Assembly: GCA_963835935.1 (NCBI GenBank)
Contig: CAWIHK010000005.1
Span: 620,001-684,000, forward strand
DNA length: 64,000 nucleotides
Reading direction: 5' to 3'
From: CAWIHK01 sp963835935
GTDB taxonomy: Bacteria; Bacteroidota; Ignavibacteria; UBA10030; CAVZMI01
The notes beneath the pieces are model-generated. The model had not been told where the DNA came from. It was given only the letters and a program-made list of their open reading frames with translations, and made no database searches. The translations under genes and the position numbers were made by a program. The first letter of the stretch is position 1; each line of letters starts with the position of its first letter. Below, in pieces: positions 45,595 to 55,566 of this stretch.

Positions 45595-46983
45595 ATGAAA
45601 ATGAAAAAAGTAGAACAAATTATTCGCCTTAATAAGACTCTAAGAAAAAATTGGGTCTCTTTAGGTTTGACTTTTTTAGTTTGCTGTACTATTTTTACAC
45701 TCTGTGCATTTATTTCCTGCACGAAATATCAACAACCAGGAATGATATACGATACATCTGTAAAAATTGATACAAGTACCAGCCCTGTCATCACTCGTGT
45801 ATCACCTGGAAGTATAGCGGTTGGTGGTGTGAGGGAAATAAATATATTCGGAAGAAATCTTGGCCTGAAGAATGGAACGGATACTAACTGGATATATATT
45901 GCCGGCTTAGATCTTAAATCGTCAATAAAAACAATAACTGATACAATGATTTCTCTTTACAGGCCAGCATTGGCGACCAGTAAATATGATAAAGTGGTTG
46001 TGCTGAATATTACCGATCCAAAAGCAGTTGCAAAATCAGCAGCCGTTCAGTATACTATTGGAACGCCGGGAGGTGCTTTTGGAGCTTATGGTGGCACTTC
46101 GGGGACATTTAATGCAAGTGTAATTGGAATTCTAGATTTTGATAATCAGGATAATGCATACGTACTGCAAAGTGCACTAATGGTTAAAATTGACGCGACT
46201 GGAATTTCACAAACTATAGTATATGGAGTACCTGCAAAAAGTCCTGCATTAGCTGATTATAGAGCTGCTACCGATTTTAAATTTGCGCCATCTGGAAATG
46301 GACCGATGGGTTTAATTGCAAGTAAAAAAGCTTCTTTATATTGTGTTCGGCTTGATTCTGCTATATTCCAAAAAATATCACCGACGGGATTAACCGGTAA
46401 TATTATTAAATTCGATTATGACAGTGACGGCTTGATCTATGCCGCTGATGCTGCGGGAAGTATCTGGAAAATAGATATGACTGGCGCTGATACTACTGCT
46501 ACAAAATTAGGAACAAGCGATTATACAAATATTAAAGAGGTTCACATCACTGGCGGTTATTTTTATGCGACAGACGGAGTTACCATTAAAAAGAGCCAAA
46601 TTAGCAATGGCGATTTAGGCACAGCTTCAATACTAGTTGATCTTACAACATTACCAGATTTAAGCAATCTAGCAATAAGTTCTTTTGCAATAGATGAAAA
46701 TCAAAATCTCTTTATTTGTTTAGGAAATAGCGGAACGGCAACTGGCGGTTTGCCAAATTATTCTATATATTATAAAGAGAATGGTAGTAGTATAATAGAA
46801 CCATATTATCGTGATCAAACTATTTTACCAAACACAGTTGAGCACATAATTTGGGGACATAGTAATAATCTTTATCTTTTAAGTAACTCATTGAAAGATA
46901 ATTCAGGTGCATTTGCAGCAGGAAGAATATTCAAAATGGTACTTGATCGTAATGGAGCACCATCAAAAGAAAGAACGTTCTAA
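45595..46983 (+). CDS. Surface lipoprotein with TIG/IPT domain and propeller-like repeats
   Basis: The 462-residue protein has a long signal peptide with a probable lipidation Cys42 (CAFISC). An IPT/TIG domain follows (PVITRVSPGSIAVGGVREIN, about residues 62-155). The remainder has repeated beta-sheet segments (FDNQDNAYVLQSALMVKID, YDSDGLIYAADAAGSIWKID) typical of an NHL/SMP-30-like propeller. Such lipoproteins sit in Sus-like glycan loci and bind saccharides at the cell surface. It lies 19 bases after the PorV-like gene. Confidence 0.72.
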   Translation: MKMKKVEQIIRLNKTLRKNWVSLGLTFLVCCTIFTLCAFISCTKYQQPGMIYDTSVKIDTSTSPVITRVSPGSIAVGGVREINIFGRNLGLKNGTDTNWIYIAGLDLKSSIKTITDTMISLYRPALATSKYDKVVVLNITDPKAVAKSAAVQYTIGTPGGAFGAYGGTSGTFNASVIGILDFDNQDNAYVLQSALMVKIDATGISQTIVYGVPAKSPALADYRAATDFKFAPSGNGPMGLIASKKASLYCVRLDSAIFQKISPTGLTGNIIKFDYDSDGLIYAADAAGSIWKIDMTGADTTATKLGTSDYTNIKEVHITGGYFYATDGVTIKKSQISNGDLGTASILVDLTTLPDLSNLAISSFAIDENQNLFICLGNSGTATGGLPNYSIYYKENGSSIIEPYYRDQTILPNTVEHIIWGHSNNLYLLSNSLKDNSGAFAAGRIFKMVLDRNGAPSKERTF

Positions 46984-47090
46984 AAAAATAATCCGGTAAG
47001 AAAGGAGGATACAAGGGAAAATTAAGAAAGATCCGTGTATCGTTGTAAGATGTAAAAAAATTATTGTTTACCTAATTTAAGGAGAGTAAC

Positions 47091-48800
47091 ATGACGATAA
47101 GAAGAATTTTGTTACTATTACTTTGCCTAATTGTTATCGTTGGCATGGTTGAAGCAAAAAGTGGTCAAAAGGCGAAAACACAAGCTGTGGTAACGCCTTA
47201 CAAAATTTGGAAAACTAACACTGTTCCAGTGATTGATGGTAAAATGGATAAAATATGGTGCGCTATTCCATGGATACCATTAACAAAATATACAACCGGC
47301 GGAACCGCTATCCCGGACAGTGAAGATAATGCATGCTTGACTAAAGCAATGTGGGATGCTAACAATTTATACATCCTGATGTACACTGAAGCTCCAAACA
47401 TTTGTGATGTTGATCCAGGCAATAACTGGAACACAACTGCTAATGAAATATTTATTAGTGCAACAGATTCAAAAACAACTCCATATCTCGCGACAGATTA
47501 CTGTTTCCAAATTCCTCATCTTCTACAAGGAACAGAAACTGCTGTTGGAGTTCCTACTCGTATTTTTGGCGGAAAGATTGATTCTACAGGTTGTGAATTT
47601 AAAATCAGCACAGATGTCTCTACTACAGCCGATTCAACTGCCGGTCTTGGTGGTTGGTTCTTAGAATTGAAACTCCCGCTTGCGAATTTAAGTATTCCAG
47701 CAGTTGCAGGAACAATACTCGGATGGGATTATCAATCGGATATCGTAGAAGATCCTACTGCAACCACACGTCAATACGCAGCAACTTGGTGGGATACAGA
47801 TAATAACAATTGGAAAGAAACCGATACATTTGGCGAAGCAATTCTTTCAGCAGATGTAAATATCGGTATGGCAAAAATCTACGGCGGAACAGCAACAATC
47901 GATGGTGTTGAAGACGCAGCATATACAGCGAAACCTGGATTCCAAAATGCAGATTATTTTCGTTTTGTTGATGGCACATCGGATGATATTCCAAATCCAA
48001 CGGCTGGAAATGTTGTATGCACATCCATATATGATGCTACAAATCTCTATATGTTCTTCGATGTCAACGATAACAACATAACTGACATTCCAACAAATCC
48101 GCTTTGGAACCAATCTGCTGTTGAGTGGTATATAGGTCCGGATGATAAAGTAAGCCCATATGGTCCTTTAGATCAACAATACCAGATTCCAAATTGGATG
48201 AAGGGACAAGAAACCGGAAAACTCACAACAATCTATGGTGGAAAACTTGCAGATACTGCAGGTGCTGCATTTAAGGTTGTCGACAAAGCGGATGCTTCAG
48301 GTTATACTGTTGAATTGAATATTCCGTGGACGGCTCTAAATCTAGGTCTTCCAATAGATTCAGGTACTGTAATAGGTTATTTATTCCAGATGGATTATTC
48401 CAGCAGTGGCACTGCACGTACCGGTTGTGCTCAATGGTGGGATAACACAAATGGTAATTGGAATAGTTCAATTACTTGGGGCGAAGCAATGCTTCAAAAA
48501 CCAGGTACTGCTGTAAAACAATTACCGACGGTTGTGAATAGATTTAATCTCGACCAAAACTATCCAAATCCATTCAACCCGGCAACACAGATTCAATACA
48601 CAATTGATAAAGCCTCGAAAGTTAAATTAACAGTTTATAACGTTCTTGGAAATCAAGTTGCTGTGTTAGTGAATCAGACACAACAAGCAGGCACATATCA
48701 GACGACATTTGATGCAAAGAATTTCTCCAGTGGTGTATATTTCTACAAACTGGAAGCAGGTTCAAAGACAATGTCGAAGAAGATGATGCTTTTGAAGTAA
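47091..48800 (+). CDS. T9SS-exported protein with two CBM9-like domains
   Basis: The 569-residue protein has a signal peptide and two CBM9-like beta-sandwiches (about residues 45-255 and 260-480). They start PVIDGKMDKIWCAIPWIPL and TIDGVEDAAYTAKPGF and share WDANNLYIL / YDATNLYMF and NTTANEIFIS / NQSAVEWYIG strands. A T9SS sorting domain follows (NRFNLDQNYPNPFNPATQ, then LTVYNVLGNQV, SSGVYFYKLEAG). It is expected to bind reducing ends of glycans on the cell surface. AAGGAGAG precedes ATG 47091. A strong terminator follows. Confidence 0.85.
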   Translation: MTIRRILLLLLCLIVIVGMVEAKSGQKAKTQAVVTPYKIWKTNTVPVIDGKMDKIWCAIPWIPLTKYTTGGTAIPDSEDNACLTKAMWDANNLYILMYTEAPNICDVDPGNNWNTTANEIFISATDSKTTPYLATDYCFQIPHLLQGTETAVGVPTRIFGGKIDSTGCEFKISTDVSTTADSTAGLGGWFLELKLPLANLSIPAVAGTILGWDYQSDIVEDPTATTRQYAATWWDTDNNNWKETDTFGEAILSADVNIGMAKIYGGTATIDGVEDAAYTAKPGFQNADYFRFVDGTSDDIPNPTAGNVVCTSIYDATNLYMFFDVNDNNITDIPTNPLWNQSAVEWYIGPDDKVSPYGPLDQQYQIPNWMKGQETGKLTTIYGGKLADTAGAAFKVVDKADASGYTVELNIPWTALNLGLPIDSGTVIGYLFQMDYSSSGTARTGCAQWWDNTNGNWNSSITWGEAMLQKPGTAVKQLPTVVNRFNLDQNYPNPFNPATQIQYTIDKASKVKLTVYNVLGNQVAVLVNQTQQAGTYQTTFDAKNFSSGVYFYKLEAGSKTMSKKMMLLK

Positions 48801-48825
48801 GCTTTAGTTTTGCATAGTTAAACAC

Positions 48826-48865
48826 AAAAGCGTCTGTGGCAGACATGCAACAGACGCTTTTTTTT
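48826..48865 (+). terminator. Intrinsic terminator after the CBM9 protein gene
   Basis: AAAAGCGTCTGT (48826-48837) pairs perfectly with ACAGACGCTTTT (48850-48861), 12 base pairs with a 12-base loop, followed by a T run to 48865. It ends the receptor/surface-protein transcript before the symporter genes. Confidence 0.92.
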
Positions 48866-48903
48866 AATTTAAATCATCGGGTGAAAGAAGGAGACGTTCG
48901 AGA

Positions 48904-50859
48904 ATGAATCTTCATATAGTTGATATCGGAATTATCGTCTTGTATATAGCGACGACAATTTTTATAGGTTTTTATATTTCGAAGAGAGCTTCTAAAGATA
49001 TTAAAAACTATTTTCTCGGAGGGAACAGTCTTCCGTGGTATCTTCTCGGTGTTTCAAACGCGTCTGGAATGTTCGATATCGCTGGTACCATGCTGTTGGT
49101 TTATTGGTTGTCGGTTTATGGATTGAAAAGCGTTTGGCTGCCATGGGTATGGCCGGTGTTTAATCAGGTATTTTTGATGATCTATCTTTCGGCATGGCTT
49201 CGTCGGTCAAACGCGATGACAGGTGCGGAATGGATTAAAACACGGTTCGGATCAGACAAAGGCGCTACTTTATCTCATCTTATTGTGGTCCTCTATGCAC
49301 TTGTCGGAGTAATCGTATTTCTGTCTTACGGCTTTAAAGGAATAGGAAAGTTCGCGGTTTCATTCCTTCCGCCGTTGATAAGTGATCCTACAGTTCTCGC
49401 AAAATACCCGCAAATAAATGTAAATCTATATGCACTCATTTTAATGGCAATTACGACAATATATGTCGTGAAAGGCGGAATGTTCAGCGTTGTTCTGACA
49501 GAGGTTGTTCAATACTGCATTCTCACAGTGGCATCTATCGCAGTCGGGATTATCGCGATGTACAATGTTTCTCCAGAAATGATACACAAAGTCATTCCTG
49601 AAGGTTGGACGAATATGTTTTTCGGATCGTCTCTGAGCCTCGATTGGTCCACAATCAAGTTTGAGATGGCAACAAAAGTGAATGCATTTAACCAATGGAT
49701 ACAAACTGACGGTTATTCAATGTTCGGATTATTTTTCGGTTTGACATTGTTTAAGGGCATTCTCGTTTCTGCCGCAGGACCGTTGCCAAACTACGATATG
49801 CAGCGAATTCTTTCAACTAGAAATCCAAAAGAAGCTTCAAAGATGAGTTCTCTGGTTAGCATCGTTCTTAATCCAAGTCGTTATTTTTTAGTAGCTGGAC
49901 TAACTATTCTTGCCCTCACAAATTTTAATGCACTATACAAAAGTTCATTAACGACGCCAGATTTTGAATCGATTTTACCTGAAGTTATGGCACATTACAT
50001 GCCGGTAGGTTTATTGGGACTCTTACTGGCGGGACTTCTTGCAGCGTTCATGAGCAACTTCGCTGCGACTGTTAATGCAGCACCTGCTTATATTGTAAAC
50101 GACATTTATAAAAAATACATTAACCCAAATGCCGCACCAAGGAAATATGTAGTAATGAGCTACATTGCTTCGATAGCAGTTGTAGTCGTAGGTATTGCAA
50201 CAGGTTTCTTTGTAGAATCTATAAATAAAATTGTGTTATGGATTGTCGCCTCATTATGGGGCGGATATACTGCTGCAAATGTTTTAAAATGGTACTGGTG
50301 GCGTTTTAACGGTTATGGGTATTTTTGGGGTATGATAAGCGGTTTTATTGTTTCAATCGCCTTATTGGTTTTCGATCAATTGGGATTGGTTCCTTTCCTG
50401 CAAAACTGGCCGTTGGCGAATAATCCAAGTATGAATTCTTTTCCCATAATATTTGTCATCTCAATTCTGGGATGTATCATTGCAACGTTTATGACAAATC
50501 CTGAAAGTGACGAAGTTTTAATGAAATTTTATCATAACGTCCGTCCGTGGGGTTTCTGGAAACCAATCAATGAAAAAGTTATGAAACTCGATCCTAAATT
50601 TGTGGCAAACAAGGATTTCAAGCGCGATATGTTTAATGTTCTTATCGGAATAATTTGGCAAGTCACATTAATGGCGCTACCAATATTTCTAGTCATACGC
50701 GAATATAATTCACTGGGAATTTGCATCGGTGTATTTATTGTCACGACATTGATTTTAAAATACAATTGGTGGGATAAGCTTGATAGGACATTCGACATTC
50801 AAACGAAAGAATTAATAATCCCAATAAAAAACAATCGAAGTAAAGGAAAGAAAAAATAA
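48904..50859 (+). CDS. Sodium:solute symporter (SSS family), copy 1
   Basis: The 651-residue protein has about 13-14 hydrophobic segments and the SSS/SGLT layout: DIGIIVLYIATTIFIGFYIS, KNYFLGGNSLPWYLLGVSN (substrate/Na+ region), and AAFMSNFAATVNAAPAYIVND in the middle-late part. It imports a solute, most likely a sugar given the neighbouring phosphorylase and glucosidase genes. GGAGACG precedes ATG 48904. A nearly identical paralogue follows at 51147. Confidence 0.88.
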   Translation: MNLHIVDIGIIVLYIATTIFIGFYISKRASKDIKNYFLGGNSLPWYLLGVSNASGMFDIAGTMLLVYWLSVYGLKSVWLPWVWPVFNQVFLMIYLSAWLRRSNAMTGAEWIKTRFGSDKGATLSHLIVVLYALVGVIVFLSYGFKGIGKFAVSFLPPLISDPTVLAKYPQINVNLYALILMAITTIYVVKGGMFSVVLTEVVQYCILTVASIAVGIIAMYNVSPEMIHKVIPEGWTNMFFGSSLSLDWSTIKFEMATKVNAFNQWIQTDGYSMFGLFFGLTLFKGILVSAAGPLPNYDMQRILSTRNPKEASKMSSLVSIVLNPSRYFLVAGLTILALTNFNALYKSSLTTPDFESILPEVMAHYMPVGLLGLLLAGLLAAFMSNFAATVNAAPAYIVNDIYKKYINPNAAPRKYVVMSYIASIAVVVVGIATGFFVESINKIVLWIVASLWGGYTAANVLKWYWWRFNGYGYFWGMISGFIVSIALLVFDQLGLVPFLQNWPLANNPSMNSFPIIFVISILGCIIATFMTNPESDEVLMKFYHNVRPWGFWKPINEKVMKLDPKFVANKDFKRDMFNVLIGIIWQVTLMALPIFLVIREYNSLGICIGVFIVTTLILKYNWWDKLDRTFDIQTKELIIPIKNNRSKGKKK

Positions 50860-51146
50860 TATTATTATTAATCATAAAGATGTATATGTGTGCAAATTCG
50901 TGGATTATTTTATGAAATGCTTTCTTATTCATACGTTTGAAAATATATTAAGCATACAATTGATAAGAAAAATATTATTATATCATAAACTTCATTATCA
51001 CTTATGTTAGGTATATTGGAATGTGATTTCTGTTTCTTTTCAAATGACGATGAACGAAGATTATTTATTGAAACTAAAGACATATCGTATTATCAGCAGA
51101 AGATTATTTTTATTTAGATCATAAAATACGAAGGAGAAGTTTTAGA

Positions 51147-53075
51147 GTGAATCTTCATATAGTTGATATCGGAATTATCGTGCTTTATATAGCGACAATA
51201 ATTTTTATAGGTTTCTATATTTCGAAAAGAGCTTCAAAAAATATTAAAAACTATTTTCTTGGAGATAATAGTCTTCCGTGGTATCTCTTAGGTGTTTCAA
51301 ACGCATCAGGAATGTTTGATATAGCAGGAACGATGTTGCTAGTTTACTGGCTATCGGTATATGGATTGAAAAGTGTTTGGCTGCCGTGGGTATGGCCGGT
51401 TTTTAATCAAATATTTCTTATGATTTATTTGTCGTCGTGGCTTCGCCGGTCAAATGTTATGACTGGTGCAGAATGGATTAAGACTCGATTTGGTTCGGGT
51501 AAAGGAGCGGAGCTTTCACATATTATAGTTGTTGTGTTCGCACTTATAAGCGTTATAGGATTTTTGTCTTATGGTTTCAAAGGTATCGGAAAATTTGCAG
51601 TTTCATTTCTTCCACCGTTAGTAACAAATTCATCAACACTCACACAATATCCACAAATCAATGCAAATTTATATGCTCTAATTTTAATGGCTATAACAAC
51701 TTTGTATGTAGTTAAAGGCGGAATGTTTAGCGTAGTTTTTACGGAAGTTGTTCAATATGGAATTCTTACGATTGCATCGATCGCAGTCGGTATTATCGCG
51801 ATGTACCATGTGTCTCCTGAAATGATTCATCGTGTCATACCAGACGGTTGGACAAGCATGTTTTTCGGATCTACACTTAATCTTGATTGGTTGACAGTTC
51901 ATTCTGAAGTAGCGACAAAAGTGACCGCATTCAACAAATGGATACAAACGGATGGTTATTCAATGTTCAGTCTATTTTTTGGAATGATGTTATTTAAAGG
52001 TATTTTTGTCTCAGCAGCGGGACCGGCGCCGAACTACGACATGCAGCGAATTCTATCTACGCGTAATCCAAAAGAAGCTTCAAAAATGAGTTCGTTGGTG
52101 AGTATCGTTCTAAATCCAAGCAGATATTTTATGGTCGCAGGCTTAGCAGTACTTGCATTAGCGCATTTTGATGTGCTCTATAAAAGTTCAATCACAACTC
52201 CAGACTTTGAAACAATATTACCTGCCGTTCTTGCGAATTATATGCCGATAGGTTTACTTGGGCTTTTACTTGCCGGACTTCTTGCTGCATTTATGAGTAA
52301 CTTTGCAGCAACTGTGAACGCAGCACCGGCTTACATTGTCAATGATATATATAAAAAATATATTAATCCAAATGCAGAACCAAGAAAATATGTTGTGATG
52401 AGTTATATCGCTTCTGTAGCTGTAGTTGCTGTCGGAATTACGATAGGCTTCTTTGTCGAATCGATCAATCAAATTGTTCTTTGGATTGTGGCTGAATTAT
52501 GGGGTGGTTATACTATATCAAATGTCTTGAAATGGTATTGGTGGCGTTTTAATGGTCATGGATATTTCTGGGGAATGGCGTGTGGTCTTGTAGGATCAAT
52601 ACTCATGCCCTTATTAAATAATTTAGGATTAATCCCTTTTTTACAAAATTGGCCACTTTCGAATAATCCGAGCATGAATTCATTTCCAATAATTCTTATT
52701 CTATCACTTCTTGGTTGCATCATTGCAACATTGATGACGGACCCGGAAAGTGATGAAGTATTGATGAAATTCTATTATAACGTACGGCCATGGGGTTTTT
52801 GGAAACCGATACATAAAAAAGTCGTTAAAATAGATCCGGCGTTTGTAGCAAATAAAGACTTCAAACGTGATATGTTTAACATTGTTGTCGGAATCATTTG
52901 GCAGATTACACTAATGGCTTTTCCTATATTTCTTGTCATACGTGAATACAGTTCATTCGGTGTCTGCATCGCTATACTAATTATTACATCAGTGATTTTG
53001 AAATTAAATTGGTGGGACAAACTCGATGACACATACGATAATAATAAAAAAGAATTAATAATCCCGTCGACATAG
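51147..53075 (+). CDS. Sodium:solute symporter (SSS family), copy 2
   Basis: The 642-residue protein is a tandem duplicate of the upstream symporter; only about seven of the first 121 residues differ by eye. It starts at GTG 51147 after AAGGAGAAG, whereas copy 1 uses ATG. Divergence increases in the external loops and at the C-terminus, which is shorter here. The pair may transport different oligosaccharides or simply raise dosage. The 287-base gap between the copies contains no gene that I can see. Confidence 0.88.
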   Translation: MNLHIVDIGIIVLYIATIIFIGFYISKRASKNIKNYFLGDNSLPWYLLGVSNASGMFDIAGTMLLVYWLSVYGLKSVWLPWVWPVFNQIFLMIYLSSWLRRSNVMTGAEWIKTRFGSGKGAELSHIIVVVFALISVIGFLSYGFKGIGKFAVSFLPPLVTNSSTLTQYPQINANLYALILMAITTLYVVKGGMFSVVFTEVVQYGILTIASIAVGIIAMYHVSPEMIHRVIPDGWTSMFFGSTLNLDWLTVHSEVATKVTAFNKWIQTDGYSMFSLFFGMMLFKGIFVSAAGPAPNYDMQRILSTRNPKEASKMSSLVSIVLNPSRYFMVAGLAVLALAHFDVLYKSSITTPDFETILPAVLANYMPIGLLGLLLAGLLAAFMSNFAATVNAAPAYIVNDIYKKYINPNAEPRKYVVMSYIASVAVVAVGITIGFFVESINQIVLWIVAELWGGYTISNVLKWYWWRFNGHGYFWGMACGLVGSILMPLLNNLGLIPFLQNWPLSNNPSMNSFPIILILSLLGCIIATLMTDPESDEVLMKFYYNVRPWGFWKPIHKKVVKIDPAFVANKDFKRDMFNIVVGIIWQITLMAFPIFLVIREYSSFGVCIAILIITSVILKLNWWDKLDDTYDNNKKELIIPST

Positions 53076-53128
53076 AAATAATTTGCGATTGCGGTAAAAT
53101 TGAATAATATATTTTTTAATTAAAATCT

Positions 53129-53150
53129 AAGCTGCAGATATATGCAGCTT
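53129..53150. other. Perfect hairpin after symporter copy 2
   Basis: AAGCTGCA (53129-53136) pairs with TGCAGCTT (53143-53150) around a 6-base loop. There is no following T run on either strand, so it is a weak terminator or an mRNA 3'-end stabiliser. Confidence 0.45.
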
Positions 53151-53201
53151 CTAAGAATATTTGAAAAAAAGCTTTTCTATTGGTAAGCGTGAACATATAT
53201 T

Positions 53202-55424
53202 ATGAGCACAATTGAAAAAAGAAAAAGAATCTTTTTTTATATCATATTGTTCATTGTTCCATATCTGATGTTAGGTTTATTGGAACTAGGACTTCGTTTA
53301 TTCTCGTATGGAGATGATCTAAGATTATTTATACAAAGCTCAGATTCATCATATTATCAACCAAATCCTAATGTAGGGAAAAGATTCTTTAACCGGTTTC
53401 AGCAAACAGCTCCTCTCGTTGAATATTTCTTAAAAGTAAAACCTGCGAACGGATACAGAATATTCGTTTTAGGAGAATCAACTACACAAGGTTTTCCGTA
53501 CGACGCAAATGTGGCCTTCCCGAGAATATTAAAAATGCGTTTACAGGATATTTTTCTTGAACGCAAGATCGAAGTTATTAACTTAGGAATGACTGCGGTA
53601 AGCAGCTATACATTACTCGATTTTACTGATGAAATATTAAAACAAAAACCTGACGCGATCTTGATTTATACTGGCCACAATGAATATTATGGAGCATTAG
53701 GCGTTGCTTCAATGGAAAACGGCTCAATACCAAGCTGGTTGAAAAGAACTCATTTAAAATTAATTCATCTAAAAACATATCAATTAGTTCAAAATGTAAT
53801 TAGTGGTATAAAATATTTAATAAGTCCGGCTACAAGAAATGATGATAGAGCAACACTGATGGAGAAAATAGTCGGAAAGAATATAATTCCTTATAAATCA
53901 AAAATATACTCTGAAGGATTAGTTCAATTTTCAGATAACATGTCAAAACTATTGACGAAATTTAAAAATGCTAATGTTCCTGTAATAATAAGTGATCAGG
54001 TGAGCAATGTAAGAGATTTGCCGCCATTCCGATCACAAGTATTTGAAGAATATCCTTCTGCGGATTCAGTGTATGCAGAAGCAAAAATATTTGAATCAAA
54101 AAATCAATTTGTTAAAGCAAAAGAAGAGTACTTGAGAGCAAAGGATTTAGATGTCATTCGATTTAGGGCAACTGAAGAATTAAATAGCATTATAGAGCAA
54201 CTTGCAGATTCAATAGGTGTATATAAGTATTCGATGAAATCATTATTCGAAAAATATTCTGTCCATGAGATAGTTGGAAATAATTTGATGACAGAACATC
54301 TTCATCCTGATATTGACGGATATTTCTTGATGTCGGAAGGTTTTCTTAAAGCGATGAAAAATCATGGTATGATAGAGAACAAGTGGGATTCTTCAAAAAT
54401 TAAGTCGTGGAGATATTATCGCGAGAATTGGGGTTTTACAGAGCTTGATAGCACAATAGCGGCATTGCGAGTGGCACAATTGAAAGCCGGGTGGCCGTTT
54501 AAACCAGAAACATCAAAAAATAATTTTATATATGACTATAAGCCAAAGGGAATGATAGATTCACTGGCATTAATGAATGTACGATACACGAATATAACGC
54601 TCGAAAAGGTTCATAAGCAACTTGCTGCATATTATGAATCTGTAGGAGATCTTAAAAGAGCCTCGAAAGAATATCTAGCACTAGCGTATGCGATACCCAT
54701 TAACAGTTCATATTTCTATCAGGCGGCAGATTTAGCTTATAAATCGCAAGATTACAACAACGTGATTCTTTATCTGAAGGCATCATCGAATGCCGATACA
54801 AGTTCGTTTGCTCAATACACACTTGCTTCTATATACACTTCTCAGCAACATTATTCAAAAGCTTTAGAATGTATAGAAAAGTTTCAAAAATTATCGAACG
54901 ATAAAAATTATTCTATGCAAGTATTGCGATTGAAATACAAAATTCAACAGGATTCAGGTCTAAGCCAAGAGGCAGAACAAACATTAAAAGAGATAAAACA
55001 AATCAGTCCTGATTTTCAAGAAAAAGCAGATGGTAAGAGTATTGTGATTCTGATTCCGACGAAGATTAAGCCTTATATCGAAAAAGCTGAAGCTCTTAGA
55101 AAGAGCGGATTATTTTCAGAATCATTGATTACTCTTCAAGAAGCAAATAAAATCCAAGAAATTCCATATACCGATCTTCTTATTGGAAAGTTACTCCTTC
55201 TTCAGAAAGATATTTCGGCTCTTTATTATTTAGAAAAAGCGCACAAAGAGATTAAGAACGATCCTTCGTTGGTCTATGGTTTGTGTATATTATATATAAT
55301 AAAAAATGATGCTAAGGAAGCAAAAAACGCGCTAGATGAATTTAATAAGATTCAAGGCGTGAATCATCCTCAGAGTTTGCAGTTAAAGTCTTTTTTTGAA
55401 AAACGATTTAAAGCAAAAAAATAA
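53202..55424 (+). CDS. Membrane-anchored SGNH/GDSL hydrolase-like protein with TPR repeats, copy 1
   Basis: The 740-residue protein has an N-terminal anchor (FFYIILFIVPYLMLGLLELG), then an SGNH domain: FVLGESTTQGFP with nucleophile Ser93, block III YTGHNEYYGALG, and TEHLHPDIDGY with the catalytic His. TPR-like helices fill the C-terminal half (from about residue 470: LAAYYESVGDLKRASKEYLAL, one residue over a repeat, and NSSYFYQAADLAYKSQDY). Such proteins may deacetylate or modify envelope glycans. It has a paralogue at 58006-59930, on the other side of the cellobiose phosphorylase gene. Confidence 0.78.
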   Translation: MSTIEKRKRIFFYIILFIVPYLMLGLLELGLRLFSYGDDLRLFIQSSDSSYYQPNPNVGKRFFNRFQQTAPLVEYFLKVKPANGYRIFVLGESTTQGFPYDANVAFPRILKMRLQDIFLERKIEVINLGMTAVSSYTLLDFTDEILKQKPDAILIYTGHNEYYGALGVASMENGSIPSWLKRTHLKLIHLKTYQLVQNVISGIKYLISPATRNDDRATLMEKIVGKNIIPYKSKIYSEGLVQFSDNMSKLLTKFKNANVPVIISDQVSNVRDLPPFRSQVFEEYPSADSVYAEAKIFESKNQFVKAKEEYLRAKDLDVIRFRATEELNSIIEQLADSIGVYKYSMKSLFEKYSVHEIVGNNLMTEHLHPDIDGYFLMSEGFLKAMKNHGMIENKWDSSKIKSWRYYRENWGFTELDSTIAALRVAQLKAGWPFKPETSKNNFIYDYKPKGMIDSLALMNVRYTNITLEKVHKQLAAYYESVGDLKRASKEYLALAYAIPINSSYFYQAADLAYKSQDYNNVILYLKASSNADTSSFAQYTLASIYTSQQHYSKALECIEKFQKLSNDKNYSMQVLRLKYKIQQDSGLSQEAEQTLKEIKQISPDFQEKADGKSIVILIPTKIKPYIEKAEALRKSGLFSESLITLQEANKIQEIPYTDLLIGKLLLLQKDISALYYLEKAHKEIKNDPSLVYGLCILYIIKNDAKEAKNALDEFNKIQGVNHPQSLQLKSFFEKRFKAKK

Positions 55425-55566
55425 AATATAAAATGATATACATAGATAACAAAAATCGTAAAAATAGAAACATTCAATTAGAATAGGATAATTTCTAATT
55501 AATGTTTAATTTATATTTAATGATTTCAAAAATACACTTTTATTAATATAAAAATGAGGTAAGTCT

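Noticed and set aside
50860..51146. Gap between the tandem symporters, considered for a regulator or small RNA.
   Set aside because: No hairpin, terminator or coding frame stood out; only a weak AAATTCGTGG match to the 11458 repeat.
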